A stretch of DNA of 43,976 nt from Candidatus Desulfovibrio intestinavium (lineage in GTDB: Bacteria; Desulfobacterota; Desulfovibrionia; Desulfovibrionales; Desulfovibrionaceae). The position numbers and the translations under genes were made by a program. Below, piece after piece: positions 17,523 through 25,508 of this stretch. Position 1 is the first letter of the stretch, and each line of letters begins with the position of its first letter. A model generated the notes under the pieces. It saw only the letters and a program-made list of their open reading frames with translations, made no database searches and was not told where the DNA came from. The stretch covers positions 1 to 43,976 of the forward strand of contig DWZD01000025.1 of NCBI GenBank assembly GCA_019118345.1, read 5' to 3'.

Positions 17523-19091
17523 ATGCCCCTTTTCGCCGCCCCACCGGTCGAAAGCCCTGCCTCCCGTCTGGTGCTGCCGCTGGGCGTCTGCATCTGTCTC
17601 TGGCTGGGCTTTGGTCATCCCCTGCCCCTGCTGCCGCCGGCCCTGCCGCCGCTGGTTCTCCTCGTGCCGCCGCTGCTGGCCCTCATGGGCTGGCGGGCCG
17701 CGAGCACGGGGGCAGCCTTTCGGCGCGGCTGGCTGAGCGCCTGGGCCGGGCATCTGCTGGCCCTCTACTGGCTGTGCCTGCCCATCCGCGAGGTGGGCGG
17801 CCTGCCCTGGGTTCTGGCCGTCGCCTGCGCGGCCTTTGTGGCCCTCTGCCTGTCCAGCGCCGGAGGGCTTTTTGCCGCCGCCGCCCATCTGCTGCGCCGG
17901 CGTTCGCCCATCGTCCTCGCCCTCTCGCTGGGCCTCATCTGGTATCTGCTGGAATGGGGCTATGCCGTGGTGGCGGGTTTTCCCTGGCTGCCGCTCAGCG
18001 GCGCGCTGGCCGCCTGGCCCCTGCTCATTCAACCGGCGGATCTGATGGGCGGCTATCTGCTGGCCGGGCTATGGGCCGCCATGCTGCTTTTGCTCTTCCA
18101 GCTGCCGCAGGGCCGCCGCTACGGCCTGCTGGCCCTTGCGCTCATGGCGGCCTGCCTCGGCTACGGCGGCTGGCGGCTGGCCGGCGAACCGGCTGAAGCC
18201 CTGCCGGAAGGGCCGGGTTCCTTTGCCGTCCTGCTGGCCGAGGGCAATATCGATCAGAAACAAAAGTGGCTGCCCGCCTTTCAGCGGGCCACCGTCCAGA
18301 CCTATCTGCGCCTGACCGCCGGGATGCTGGCGGCCCATCCCGGCGAACACCCGCTCATCATCTGGCCGGAAACGGCCATGCCCTTCCGCTTCACGCCGGA
18401 GAACCCGCTGACGCGACAGGTGCGGGAGCTGGCCGTACAGGCACAGGCCCCCCTGCTCACCGGCGCGCCCGGTTTCGAGGGATCGGGCGAGGCCATGCGC
18501 GTCTACAACCGGGCTTATCTGATCGCGCCTGACGGCGATCTGGCAGGCTATTACGACAAGGAACACCTTGTGCCCTTCGGCGAATATGTGCCGGAGTGGC
18601 TGCAATGGAACTTTCTCTCCGGCCTGCTGCAGGAAGTGGGCGTCTACACGCCCGGGGAGCAACGCCAAACAGCCCCCCTGCGCAGCAGCGGGCTTGAACT
18701 GGGCATGCTCATCTGCTATGAAGGCATATTCCCGTGGCTTGCCCAGCAGCGCGTGCGCGACGGCGCCAATGTGCTGGCCGACATCAGCAACGACGGCTGG
18801 TTCGGCCGCTCTCCGGCCGGGCGGCAGCATCTCTACCTGACCGCCGTGCGGGCGGTGGAGCAGAACCGCTGGATATTGCGGGGCACCAATACGGGCATTT
18901 CCGCCATTATTGATCCGCGCGGCCGCATCGTGCTGCGGGGCGGCCAGTTCGAGGAGACCGCCCGCTGGGGGCGCGCCCGCGTGCTGACGGCCACCACCCC
19001 CTACCATGCCCTTGCTCCCTGGCTGCCGCCCGGGGCCGCCCTGCTCCTGCTGGCCCTGATTGTCTTCGGCCCTGTGCGCCGCAACGTCTAA
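17523..19091 (+). CDS. lnt: Apolipoprotein N-acyltransferase
   Basis: A 522-residue membrane enzyme that transfers the third acyl chain to the N-terminal cysteine of lipoproteins on the periplasmic face of the inner membrane. Six to seven helices fill residues 1-215, and a nitrilase-like domain spans about 230-495. The catalytic triad is visible: Glu283 in WPETAMPF, Lys346 in YDKEHLVPFGEY and Cys398 in ICYEG. ISNDGWFGRS and the final membrane helix complete the family pattern. It begins one base after corC. The stop is 12 bases before the prfB start, so corC, lnt and prfB are probably one transcript. Confidence 0.96.
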   Translation: MPLFAAPPVESPASRLVLPLGVCICLWLGFGHPLPLLPPALPPLVLLVPPLLALMGWRAASTGAAFRRGWLSAWAGHLLALYWLCLPIREVGGLPWVLAVACAAFVALCLSSAGGLFAAAAHLLRRRSPIVLALSLGLIWYLLEWGYAVVAGFPWLPLSGALAAWPLLIQPADLMGGYLLAGLWAAMLLLLFQLPQGRRYGLLALALMAACLGYGGWRLAGEPAEALPEGPGSFAVLLAEGNIDQKQKWLPAFQRATVQTYLRLTAGMLAAHPGEHPLIIWPETAMPFRFTPENPLTRQVRELAVQAQAPLLTGAPGFEGSGEAMRVYNRAYLIAPDGDLAGYYDKEHLVPFGEYVPEWLQWNFLSGLLQEVGVYTPGEQRQTAPLRSSGLELGMLICYEGIFPWLAQQRVRDGANVLADISNDGWFGRSPAGRQHLYLTAVRAVEQNRWILRGTNTGISAIIDPRGRIVLRGGQFEETARWGRARVLTATTPYHALAPWLPPGAALLLLALIVFGPVRRNV

Positions 19092-19103
19092 CCCCTGTAC
19101 GCC

Positions 19104-20217
19104 ATGCTGCAACTCAGTGATCTCCGTGCGCGTTCCCAGGCCCTTGCCCAGCGTTTCGACAACCTCTGGGGGCGTCTTTGACGCCGCCGCCGCCCAAAAA
19201 CGCCTTGATGCCATTGAAGCCGAACTCTCCCGGCCCGGCGCCTGGGACAAGCCCGAAGCCCTGACCCCCCTGCTGCGCGAAAAACGCCAGCTGGAAGATG
19301 AGGTCCATCGGCTGGGCCGCCTGAAGAGCGCCCATGACGATATGCAGGCCTGGCTGGAACTGGCCGCCGAGGACGGCGGCGAGGAAGCCCTGCAATCCCT
19401 GCACGAGCAGCAGGACACGCTGGACGGCCTGCTGGAGGAAACCGAGCTTGTCATGCTCCTTTCCGGCGAGGAGGACAGTCAGGACGCCATTCTGGAAATT
19501 CATCCCGGCGCGGGCGGCACGGAGTCGCAGGATTGGGCGGAAATGCTGCTGCGCATGTATACCCGCTGGGCCGCCCGGCGCGGCTACGAGGTGGAGGAGC
19601 TGGACTTCCTGCCCGGCGACGAGGCGGGCATCAAGAGCGTCACCCTGCGCATTTCCGGCCCGCATGCCTTCGGTTTTCTGCGCAGCGAGCGCGGCATTCA
19701 CCGCCTCATCCGCATTTCCCCCTTTGACGCGTCGGGGCGGCGGCATACCTCCTTTGCCTCGGTGGACGTCATTCCCGATGCGGGCAACGACATCGAGCTG
19801 GACATCAAGGAAAGCGATCTGCGCTTCGACACCTTCCGTTCCAGCGGGCCGGGCGGCCAGAGCGTCAATACCACCAGCTCCGCCGTGCGCGTGACCCATA
19901 TCCCCACGGGCATCTCGGCCCAGTGCCAGAACGAAAAATCCCAGCATCACAACAAGGATTCCGCGTTGCGCATCCTCAAGGCCCGCCTCTACAACCTCGA
20001 GCTGCAAAAGCGGGAGGCAGAGCGGCAAGCCCAGTATGCGGGCAAGGACGCCATCGCCTTCGGCAGCCAGATTCGCACCTATACCCTCCAGCCGTACCGG
20101 CTGGTCAAGGATCACCGCACCAATTGCGAAGCCGGCGACGTGGAGGCCGTTCTCAACGGACAGATTGATCAGTTCCAACACGATTACCTCCTGTACCGCC
20201 ATGAGCAACAACGCTGA
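19104..20217 (+). CDS. prfB: Peptide chain release factor 2, with programmed +1 frameshift
   Basis: RF2 releases peptides at UGA and UAA. The frame from the ATG at 19104 (MLQLSDLRARSQAL) meets TGA after 25 codons at 19179-19181. The stop context is tggggg-cgt-CTT-TGA-C, the classic autoregulatory shift site with a Shine-Dalgarno-like run just upstream. Skipping T19179 joins the second frame (19180-20217) and gives 370 residues. The specificity tripeptide Ser-Pro-Phe is at about 205-207 and the catalytic Gly-Gly-Gln at 250-252 (SGPGGQSVNTTSSAVRV). When RF2 is scarce the UGA is read slowly and the shift is favoured, so the protein controls its own level. The segment upstream of 19104 in the second frame is not coding. 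The 3' end overlaps the next gene by 17 bases. Confidence 0.95.
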
Positions 20218-20998
20218 TTTCGAGGCCCTTGTCGAGGAGTTGCGCGCCCTGCGCGACGCCCATGAACACGGCGAAACGCCCGGCCTGCTCATCATGCGCC
20301 GGCTTCAGGGCTTTTCGGCTGAGACATGGCGCCGTTTCCGGCAACGCTATCCCAACAGCCGCTGGGGCGTCCTGCCGCTGGATGACTCGCGCTTCACCCA
20401 GGCCCTGAACGATATTTTGCAGCGCGGCGCGGCGGATATCTGCCCGGACGCCTGCCCGCCGTCTCCGCCGGCGGCGCAGGTGCTGACGCGTACCCTGTGC
20501 AGTGACCTTTTCCAGGCCCAGCTGGAACGGGATTTGTTACGCCAGCAGCGCACCGGCGGTCAGTTCTCGCTCGTCTGCATGGCGCTCACCGAGGAGGCGC
20601 GCGCCCGCGAAGGCAGTGCGGAAGCCATTGCCCACCTGGCCGAACTGGCCGCCCGGCACATGGAGAGCTGCGATACCCTGGGCGCACTGCCGGACAGGGG
20701 GCTGGCGCTGATTCTGCCCGGCATCGGCCCGCTGCGGGCCAAGGGGCTGGCTTCGCGCCTGCACCAGTGTTACCATGAACAGAACGGTCAGACCCACCCC
20801 TGCGGCTTCGGCGTGCTTGGTCTGACCCAGCCCGTGGGCATGTCGCTCGACAACCTGCTGGAGCGGATTCCCCCCCTGCTGGCCCGAGCCTGTGCCCACA
20901 CGGATTCCATTGCCTGTGAAAGCCTGTGCCCGAAGGGATCGCCCGATACGCTCGTGCAGTCCCGGGAAAAACGCTTTCTCTTTTTTGGGGGTGACTGA
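20201..20998 (+). CDS. Degenerate GGDEF-like domain protein
   Basis: A 265-residue soluble protein. The N-terminal ~95 residues are helical and unassigned. From about 100 the pattern resembles a nucleotidyl-cyclase (GGDEF) fold: LERDLLRQQRTGGQFSLVCMAL, then DTLGALPDRGLALILPGIGP where an active enzyme has R-(Y/F)-GGDEF. The GGDEF loop itself is replaced by LPDRGLAL, so diguanylate cyclase activity is unlikely. It may be a binding or scaffold module. The ATG at 20201 overlaps prfB, and the stop (TGATG) overlaps the following FlhG/MinD-type ATPase, so the two downstream genes are translationally coupled. The fold call is by pattern only and would need a structure search. Confidence 0.6.
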   Translation: MSNNADFEALVEELRALRDAHEHGETPGLLIMRRLQGFSAETWRRFRQRYPNSRWGVLPLDDSRFTQALNDILQRGAADICPDACPPSPPAAQVLTRTLCSDLFQAQLERDLLRQQRTGGQFSLVCMALTEEARAREGSAEAIAHLAELAARHMESCDTLGALPDRGLALILPGIGPLRAKGLASRLHQCYHEQNGQTHPCGFGVLGLTQPVGMSLDNLLERIPPLLARACAHTDSIACESLCPKGSPDTLVQSREKRFLFFGGD

Positions 20999-21804
20999 TG
21001 GCCAACAAAGCCCTGAGCATTGCCGTCATGAGCGGCAAGGGCGGCGTGGGAAAAACCAACCTGTCGCTGAATCTGGCCTGTGGCCTGCATCAGGCCGGCT
21101 ACTCGGCCCTGCTGATGGATTGCGACCTCGGCCTTGCCAATCTTGACGTACTCCTCGGCATCATGCCCGAAGGGAATCTGCAGCATGCCCTCATGGGGGA
21201 CGTGCCGCTGAAAAAAATTCTGCATCCTGTGGAACCCCGGGGGTTCGACGTGCTGCCCGCCGCGTCGGGCGTGCCGGAACTGGTGGATCTCAGTGCGGAA
21301 ATGCAGGGAGAACTGCTCCAGAAACTGGAACCGGTCTTTGCCGCATACGATTATGTGATCATGGATCTGGGAGCGGGCATTTCCCGCACGGTGCAGTTCT
21401 TTGCCGCCATGGCCGCCATGCGCCTGGTGATCATCACCCCGGAACCCACATCCCTGACCGACAGCTATGCCTTCATGAAAGTGCTGCATGCCCGGCACGA
21501 GATGCGCGATTTCAAGGTGGTGGTCAATCAGGCCTCTTCGGCCAAGGAGGCGCAGAACGCCTTTGACAAGCTCAAGGGAGCCTGCAAGCACTTTCTCCAT
21601 TTCGAGCCGGAATATCTCGGCCATGTGCGCACCGATCCCAAGCTGCCCGAAGCCGTCTGCCGCCAGCAGCCGCTCATGCGGTACGCGCCGGGCAGCCCGG
21701 CGGCCCAGGATATGGAAAAACTCGCCGCACGTCTCCAGAAGCACCGGCTGAACATGCTCGACTGGCTCGCCCAACGGCCCGTGTTGCAGGCCCCCCTGCT
21801 TTAA
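20998..21804 (+). CDS. FlhG/FleN-type MinD-family ATPase
   Basis: A 268-residue member of the deviant Walker A ATPases. GKGGVGKTN (13-21) contains the signature Lys14, MDCDLGLANLDVLLG is the A' segment, and YVIMDLGAGIS is Walker B. The FlhG-like features are PAASGVPEL and TPEPTSLTDSYAFMKVL. FlhG and FleN set flagellar number and placement, and MinD proteins place division or other machinery at the membrane. No flagellar genes surround it; it lies between a degenerate GGDEF protein and an HU/IHF gene. The C-terminus (LQKHRLNMLDWLAQ) could be an amphipathic membrane-targeting helix. I therefore leave the exact role open. Confidence 0.85.
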   Translation: MANKALSIAVMSGKGGVGKTNLSLNLACGLHQAGYSALLMDCDLGLANLDVLLGIMPEGNLQHALMGDVPLKKILHPVEPRGFDVLPAASGVPELVDLSAEMQGELLQKLEPVFAAYDYVIMDLGAGISRTVQFFAAMAAMRLVIITPEPTSLTDSYAFMKVLHARHEMRDFKVVVNQASSAKEAQNAFDKLKGACKHFLHFEPEYLGHVRTDPKLPEAVCRQQPLMRYAPGSPAAQDMEKLAARLQKHRLNMLDWLAQRPVLQAPLL

Positions 21805-21829
21805 TCCTTTACCTCGGGAACAAAACAGG

Positions 21830-21854
21830 GTAATGAGCAAACTGATTTCATTAC
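21830..21854. promoter_or_regulatory. Inverted repeat upstream of the HU/IHF gene, possible operator
   Basis: GTAATGA (21830-21836) and TCATTAC (21848-21854) are perfect inverted copies with an 11-base centre, about 50 bases before the start codon. The centre-to-centre distance of 18 bases is close to two helical turns, as for a dimeric regulator site. Confidence 0.45.
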
Positions 21855-21904
21855 GCAACTGAGGTCAGCTTCCAGACACATCCCCCCAACTTCCAGGAGG
21901 CATG

Positions 21905-22180
21905 ATGAACAAAAGTGAACTTATCAAGACGTTGGCCGAGGAAACCAGTTTGCCGCTGGAGGACGCCACCCTGGTCGTCAACACCTTTGTCGATGCCATG
22001 AAGGAAACGCTGGTTGACGGCGGGCGCATCGAAATTCGCGGTTTCGGCAGCTTCAAAGTCAAGGAGTACAGCGGATACGCCGGGCGCAACCCCCGAACCG
22101 GAGAAAGCGTGGAGGTCACCCCCAAGCGACTGCCTTTCTTCCGCGCCGGCAAGGATTTGAAGGATCATATCAATCAGTAG
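21905..22180 (+). CDS. HU/IHF-family DNA-binding protein
   Basis: A 91-residue histone-like protein of the usual size. It bends and compacts DNA as a dimer. IRGFGSFKVKEYSGYAGRNPRTGE is the beta-arm region, with the intercalating proline in RNP, and it ends FFRAGKDLKDHIN. The arm and the C-terminus look closer to IHF subunits than to E. coli HU, so hup or ihf cannot be decided by eye. Two ATGs stand in tandem (21902 and 21905). GGAGG ends at 21900, which leaves only one base before the first but four before the second, so 21905 is preferred. dapA follows 31 bases later. Confidence 0.93.
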   Translation: MNKSELIKTLAEETSLPLEDATLVVNTFVDAMKETLVDGGRIEIRGFGSFKVKEYSGYAGRNPRTGESVEVTPKRLPFFRAGKDLKDHINQ

Positions 22181-22211
22181 GAGCCGGCGGGCTACCGTCA
22201 AGGAGGAGCAT

Positions 22212-23093
22212 ATGCTGTTTTCGGGCGCAATGACCGCGTTGGTGACGCCGTTCAAAAACGGCGCCGTGGACGAGGAAGCCTATCGGGCGCTTATCGAATG
22301 GCAGATCGCTGAGGGCATCCACGGCCTTGTGCCCTGCGGCACCACCGGCGAATCCGCAACCCTCACCCATGAGGAACACGAGCGCGTCATCGGCATCTGC
22401 ATCGAACAGGCGGCCGGGCGCGTGCCCGTGCTGGCGGGCGCCGGTTCCAACAACACGCAGGAAGCCATCCGCCTGGCGCGCTTCGCCAAGACGGCGGGCG
22501 CGGACGGCGCGCTGCTCATCACGCCCTATTACAACAAACCCACCCAGGAAGGGTTGTACCGCCACTTCCGGGCCATTGCCGAAGCCGTGGACATGCCCCT
22601 TGTCCCCTACAACGTGCCCGGCCGTACCGGCTGCAACCTGCTGCCCGCCACCCTCGGTCGTCTGGCCCATGACTGCCCCAATATCGTCGGCATCAAGGAA
22701 GCCACGGGCGATCTGCATCAGGGCAGCCAGACCATCGCCGCCTGTCCCGAGGGCTTCAGCGTCCTTTCCGGCGACGACTTCACGGCCCTGCCGCTCATGA
22801 GCATCGGCGGCAGCGGGGTCATCTCCGTGACCTCCAACATCATGCCCGGGGCCATGTCCCGCCTCTGCAACCTGTTCAAACAGGGCGAGCTGACCGAGGC
22901 CGCGCGCCTGCATCATCAGCTCTATTCCCTGCATCAGGCCATGTTCGTGGAGAGCAATCCCATACCGGTCAAGACCGCTCTGGCCCTCATGGGCAGGATG
23001 GAACTGGAACTGCGCCTGCCGCTCTGCCCCCTTTCCGACGCCCATCTGGCAGAGCTCAAGCACGAACTGCGCAAGCACGGCCTCATCGGCTGA
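22212..23093 (+). CDS. dapA: 4-hydroxy-tetrahydrodipicolinate synthase
   Basis: A 293-residue TIM-barrel enzyme, exactly the family size. It condenses pyruvate with aspartate semialdehyde, the first committed step to lysine and diaminopimelate. The Schiff-base lysine is Lys162 (GIKEATGD). The relay Tyr133 is in YNVPGRTG with substrate-binding Arg138, Thr44-Thr45 in CGTTGES, and Tyr107 in TPYYNKPT. AAGGAGG lies upstream of the ATG. Strong homology through the C-terminal helical region makes DapA more likely than a related lyase. A terminator follows directly. Confidence 0.96.
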   Translation: MLFSGAMTALVTPFKNGAVDEEAYRALIEWQIAEGIHGLVPCGTTGESATLTHEEHERVIGICIEQAAGRVPVLAGAGSNNTQEAIRLARFAKTAGADGALLITPYYNKPTQEGLYRHFRAIAEAVDMPLVPYNVPGRTGCNLLPATLGRLAHDCPNIVGIKEATGDLHQGSQTIAACPEGFSVLSGDDFTALPLMSIGGSGVISVTSNIMPGAMSRLCNLFKQGELTEAARLHHQLYSLHQAMFVESNPIPVKTALALMGRMELELRLPLCPLSDAHLAELKHELRKHGLIG

Positions 23094-23117
23094 GGTTCGC
23101 CGCCCTCTTGTCATCCG

Positions 23118-23152
23118 GTCGGCCGCCCGAAAACGGGGGGCCGACTTTTTTT
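23118..23152 (+). terminator. Rho-independent terminator after dapA
   Basis: GTCGGCCGCCCG (23118-23129) pairs with CGGGGGGCCGAC (23134-23145), one mismatch, AAAA loop, followed by seven T. Confidence 0.9.
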
Positions 23153-23190
23153 CCTCAGCTGCCCGTCAGCCCAACCCAAGGAGTCCCACC

Positions 23191-23814
23191 ATGAACGTCC
23201 TGCTCGTCAACGGCAGCCCGCACGCCAACGGCGTCACGGCCACCGCCCTGAAAACCATTGCCGACCGCCTTCAGGTCAACGGCATCGACTCCACCCTGCT
23301 GCATGTGGGCCACAAGGCCATTCGCGGCTGTATCGCCTGCGGCAAATGCGTGCAGACCGGCCTTTGCGTCTTTGACGACGATCCGGTCAACGAGGGCATC
23401 GGCCTGCTCAAGGCCGCCGACGGCATCATCGTCGGTTCGCCCGTCTACTATGCCGGGCCAAACGCCACCCTCTGCGCCTTCCTCGATCGCCTCTTCTACG
23501 GCAAGGCCGCGCCCTATGCCTTCAAGCCCGCAGCCGTGGTGGTGAACTGCCGTCGCGGCGGGGCGTCCGCCTCCTTTGACCGCCTCAACAAGTATTTCGC
23601 CATGTGCCGCATGCCCCTTGTGACCTCCCAGTACTGGAACTCCCTGCACGGCAACAATGCCGAGGAAGCCCTGCAGGACAAGGAGGGCCTCCAGACCATG
23701 CGCACCCTGGCCGACAACATGAGCTGGCTGCTCAAGTGCATTGCCGCGGGCAAGGCCGCAGGCATCATGCCGCCCACGCCCGAACCCTGGGAAAAGACCA
23801 ACTTCATCCGCTGA
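23191..23814 (+). CDS. Flavodoxin-fold NAD(P)H-dependent oxidoreductase, Fe-S flavoprotein-like
   Basis: A 207-residue protein with the FMN-reductase fold. VNGSPHANGVT (6-16) is the FMN-phosphate loop and VGSPVYYAGPNA the flavin-ring loop. Between them Cys47, Cys50, Cys53 and Cys59 are arranged C-x2-C-x2-C-x5-C, the compact motif of iron-sulfur flavoproteins that bind a [4Fe-4S] cluster. It could pass electrons between ferredoxin and flavin, for example in oxygen or peroxide defence of an anaerobe; the partner is not evident. AAGGAGT lies 7 to 8 bases before the ATG. It appears separate from dapA because of the terminator between them. Confidence 0.85.
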   Translation: MNVLLVNGSPHANGVTATALKTIADRLQVNGIDSTLLHVGHKAIRGCIACGKCVQTGLCVFDDDPVNEGIGLLKAADGIIVGSPVYYAGPNATLCAFLDRLFYGKAAPYAFKPAAVVVNCRRGGASASFDRLNKYFAMCRMPLVTSQYWNSLHGNNAEEALQDKEGLQTMRTLADNMSWLLKCIAAGKAAGIMPPTPEPWEKTNFIR

Positions 23815-23887
23815 CCCGACCGTTTCCGGGGAGGGCCTCCCCCTCCCCGGCGGCGCGGCCCGTCGCCGCAACAGGGGGAACATCGCC

Positions 23888-25300
23888 ATGCTTCCGGTTT
23901 TGTCCGCCCTCCTCCTCTGCCTGCTCACGCCCGTCCTGAGCGTTGGGGGCATCATCGGCTGCGCGGCCCTCGTCCAGCATCTCGCGGCGCTGCCTGCGTG
24001 GCTGAATACCCTGCTCATCTTCACCGTCGGCCCCTTTCTGCCGCCCCTGCCGCTTGGCTGGCTGTGGGCGGCAAAGGCGCGTCTGCCGGAGAACTTTCTC
24101 GCCCGCTGGCTGCCGCTTGTCCTGCCGCCCCTGCTGGCCACCCTGGCCCTGAGCCAGCATTACCGCGCCGATCCCGACGGGGCCTTCGGGGGCGCGGGAG
24201 GCTTTGTCCTGAGCCTGGGCGGACTGGCGGGCGCGGCGGGCTATCTCGGTCTTTTTCTCGGCCTGGGGCTGGGCCTGCGCAAGCGGGAGGCCGCGCGCGG
24301 GCGGCGTGCCGGACTGGCCCGGCTTCTGCTCATCGCCGGCGTCCTCGGCCTGCTTACGGGCCTGAACCTGCACGCCGTCACCAGCCGCACCTTCTATTCC
24401 AGCTCGGACACGGGCAGGCCAGCCGGCTGGGATGACCTCCCTTCCTTCTTCAGCAACGGCGACTGCCTCATGCAGCCCGCCACGCCGCCTTCCCTGCGCA
24501 TTGCCGCCAACCATCCCCGCCTGACCGGCACAACGGACATCCGACCGCTTTACGCCGCCCTTGCACAGGCCATTTACACGGATGTCGATCCGTTGCTGGA
24601 CATCGAACCGCTGGAGACGCTCGCTTATGTGCCCGACGCCGAGGACGTGGCATCTCGCATCGCCGCGCTGACCGCCGGCGAAGCGGACATGGCCTTTGTT
24701 CAGGAACCCGATGCCGCCACCCTGCGGACACTGCGCGCGCCGGACAGCCCCCTTGAGGCGACGCCGCTGGCCCGTCAGGCGCTGGTGGTCTTCGTCCACC
24801 GGGACAATCCCCTGCCCGGGCTGACGCTGGCGCAACTGCGGGACATCTACAGCGGGACGATCACGAACTGGCGGGACGTGGGCGGCCCGGACGCCGCCAT
24901 GCTGCCCTTCCAGTACGCGGACGGCACGGCCCAACAGACGTTCCTGCGGGAACGCATCCTGAACGGTCGTTCCCCGCTGCCGCCCCTGCGCGAGGAAATC
25001 TTCCGCGAATTTCCCCGGGTGCAGATCGCCGCGTACCGCAATCTGCCCGGCGCCCTCGGCTTCGACTTCCGCGCGCGCCTGCGGCTGTGCTTTGACGACG
25101 ACGAGGTGCGCCTGCTGTCCGTTGACGGCGTAGTCCTCACTGACGCCAACATCCGCGACGCTTTCTGGCCGTTCACCGTCAGCTATGTGCTGCTGACCCG
25201 CCGGGAAGCAAGTGCCGAAACCCGCGCCCTGCGCGACTGGCTGCTCGGCCCGGAAGGCCGGGACTTCATCACGCGCTGCGGCTTTGTGCCGCTTTTCTGA
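23888..25300 (+). CDS. Membrane-anchored PstS-like substrate-binding protein
   Basis: A 470-residue protein with an unusual layout. Residues 1-170 contain about four membrane helices (LPVLSALLLCLLTPVL at the start, further ones near 38-58, 75-92, 98-125 and 140-160). From about 195 to the end it follows PstS-type phosphate-binding proteins: LRIAANHPRLTGTTDI, then PLYAALAQAIY, LTLAQLRDIYSGTITNWRDVGG and a closing FITRCGFVPL. The binding domain should face the periplasm. No phosphate transporter genes (pstCAB) or phoU are adjacent, so it may be a sensor or scavenging component. The start at 23888 gives a sensible first helix; its ribosome-binding site is weak. The ligand is inferred from similarity only. 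Confidence 0.78.
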   Translation: MLPVLSALLLCLLTPVLSVGGIIGCAALVQHLAALPAWLNTLLIFTVGPFLPPLPLGWLWAAKARLPENFLARWLPLVLPPLLATLALSQHYRADPDGAFGGAGGFVLSLGGLAGAAGYLGLFLGLGLGLRKREAARGRRAGLARLLLIAGVLGLLTGLNLHAVTSRTFYSSSDTGRPAGWDDLPSFFSNGDCLMQPATPPSLRIAANHPRLTGTTDIRPLYAALAQAIYTDVDPLLDIEPLETLAYVPDAEDVASRIAALTAGEADMAFVQEPDAATLRTLRAPDSPLEATPLARQALVVFVHRDNPLPGLTLAQLRDIYSGTITNWRDVGGPDAAMLPFQYADGTAQQTFLRERILNGRSPLPPLREEIFREFPRVQIAAYRNLPGALGFDFRARLRLCFDDDEVRLLSVDGVVLTDANIRDAFWPFTVSYVLLTRREASAETRALRDWLLGPEGRDFITRCGFVPLF

Positions 25301-25382
25301 GGGCGGCGCGTGCCGCCGCAGTCGGCAAGCCGTTGCGGCAACCATGCGCATGGCGCATCCGTTGAAAAGCGGCCAAGGGGAA

Positions 25383-25425
25383 GGCTGCCGGTCAGAGCAG
25401 GCTGCCGGTCAGAGCAGGCTGCCGG
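25383..25425 (+). repeat. 17-bp tandem repeat (2.5 copies) before the adk promoter
   Basis: The unit GGCTGCCGGTCAGAGCA occurs at 25383-25399 and 25400-25416 without change, and its first nine bases again at 25417-25425. The array ends three bases before a TTGACA. A perfect short palindrome (ATGCGC, 25344-25349, with GCGCAT, 25353-25358) lies a little upstream. Confidence 0.8.
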
Positions 25426-25428
25426 ACA

Positions 25429-25457
25429 TTGACAGGCCGCGCCGCACGCGGTACTCC
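25429..25457 (+). promoter_or_regulatory. Candidate adk promoter
   Basis: A perfect TTGACA (25429-25434) is followed after 17 bp by TACTCC (25452-25457), a weak -10. The weak -10 and the tandem repeats just upstream would fit an activated promoter. Confidence 0.4.
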
Positions 25458-25508
25458 GGGAAACACCCTACATCAACCGCGCGCACGTCGCGCCGCAAGG
25501 AGGATATG

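Noticed and set aside
19060..19103. Unshifted TTG start for prfB in the second frame
   Set aside because: The classic RF2 first frame with its CTT-TGA-C shift site starts at 19104; the alternative reads lnt sequence out of frame.
25383..25425. CRISPR array
   Set aside because: Only 2.5 directly abutting 17-bp units without spacers, and no cas genes.
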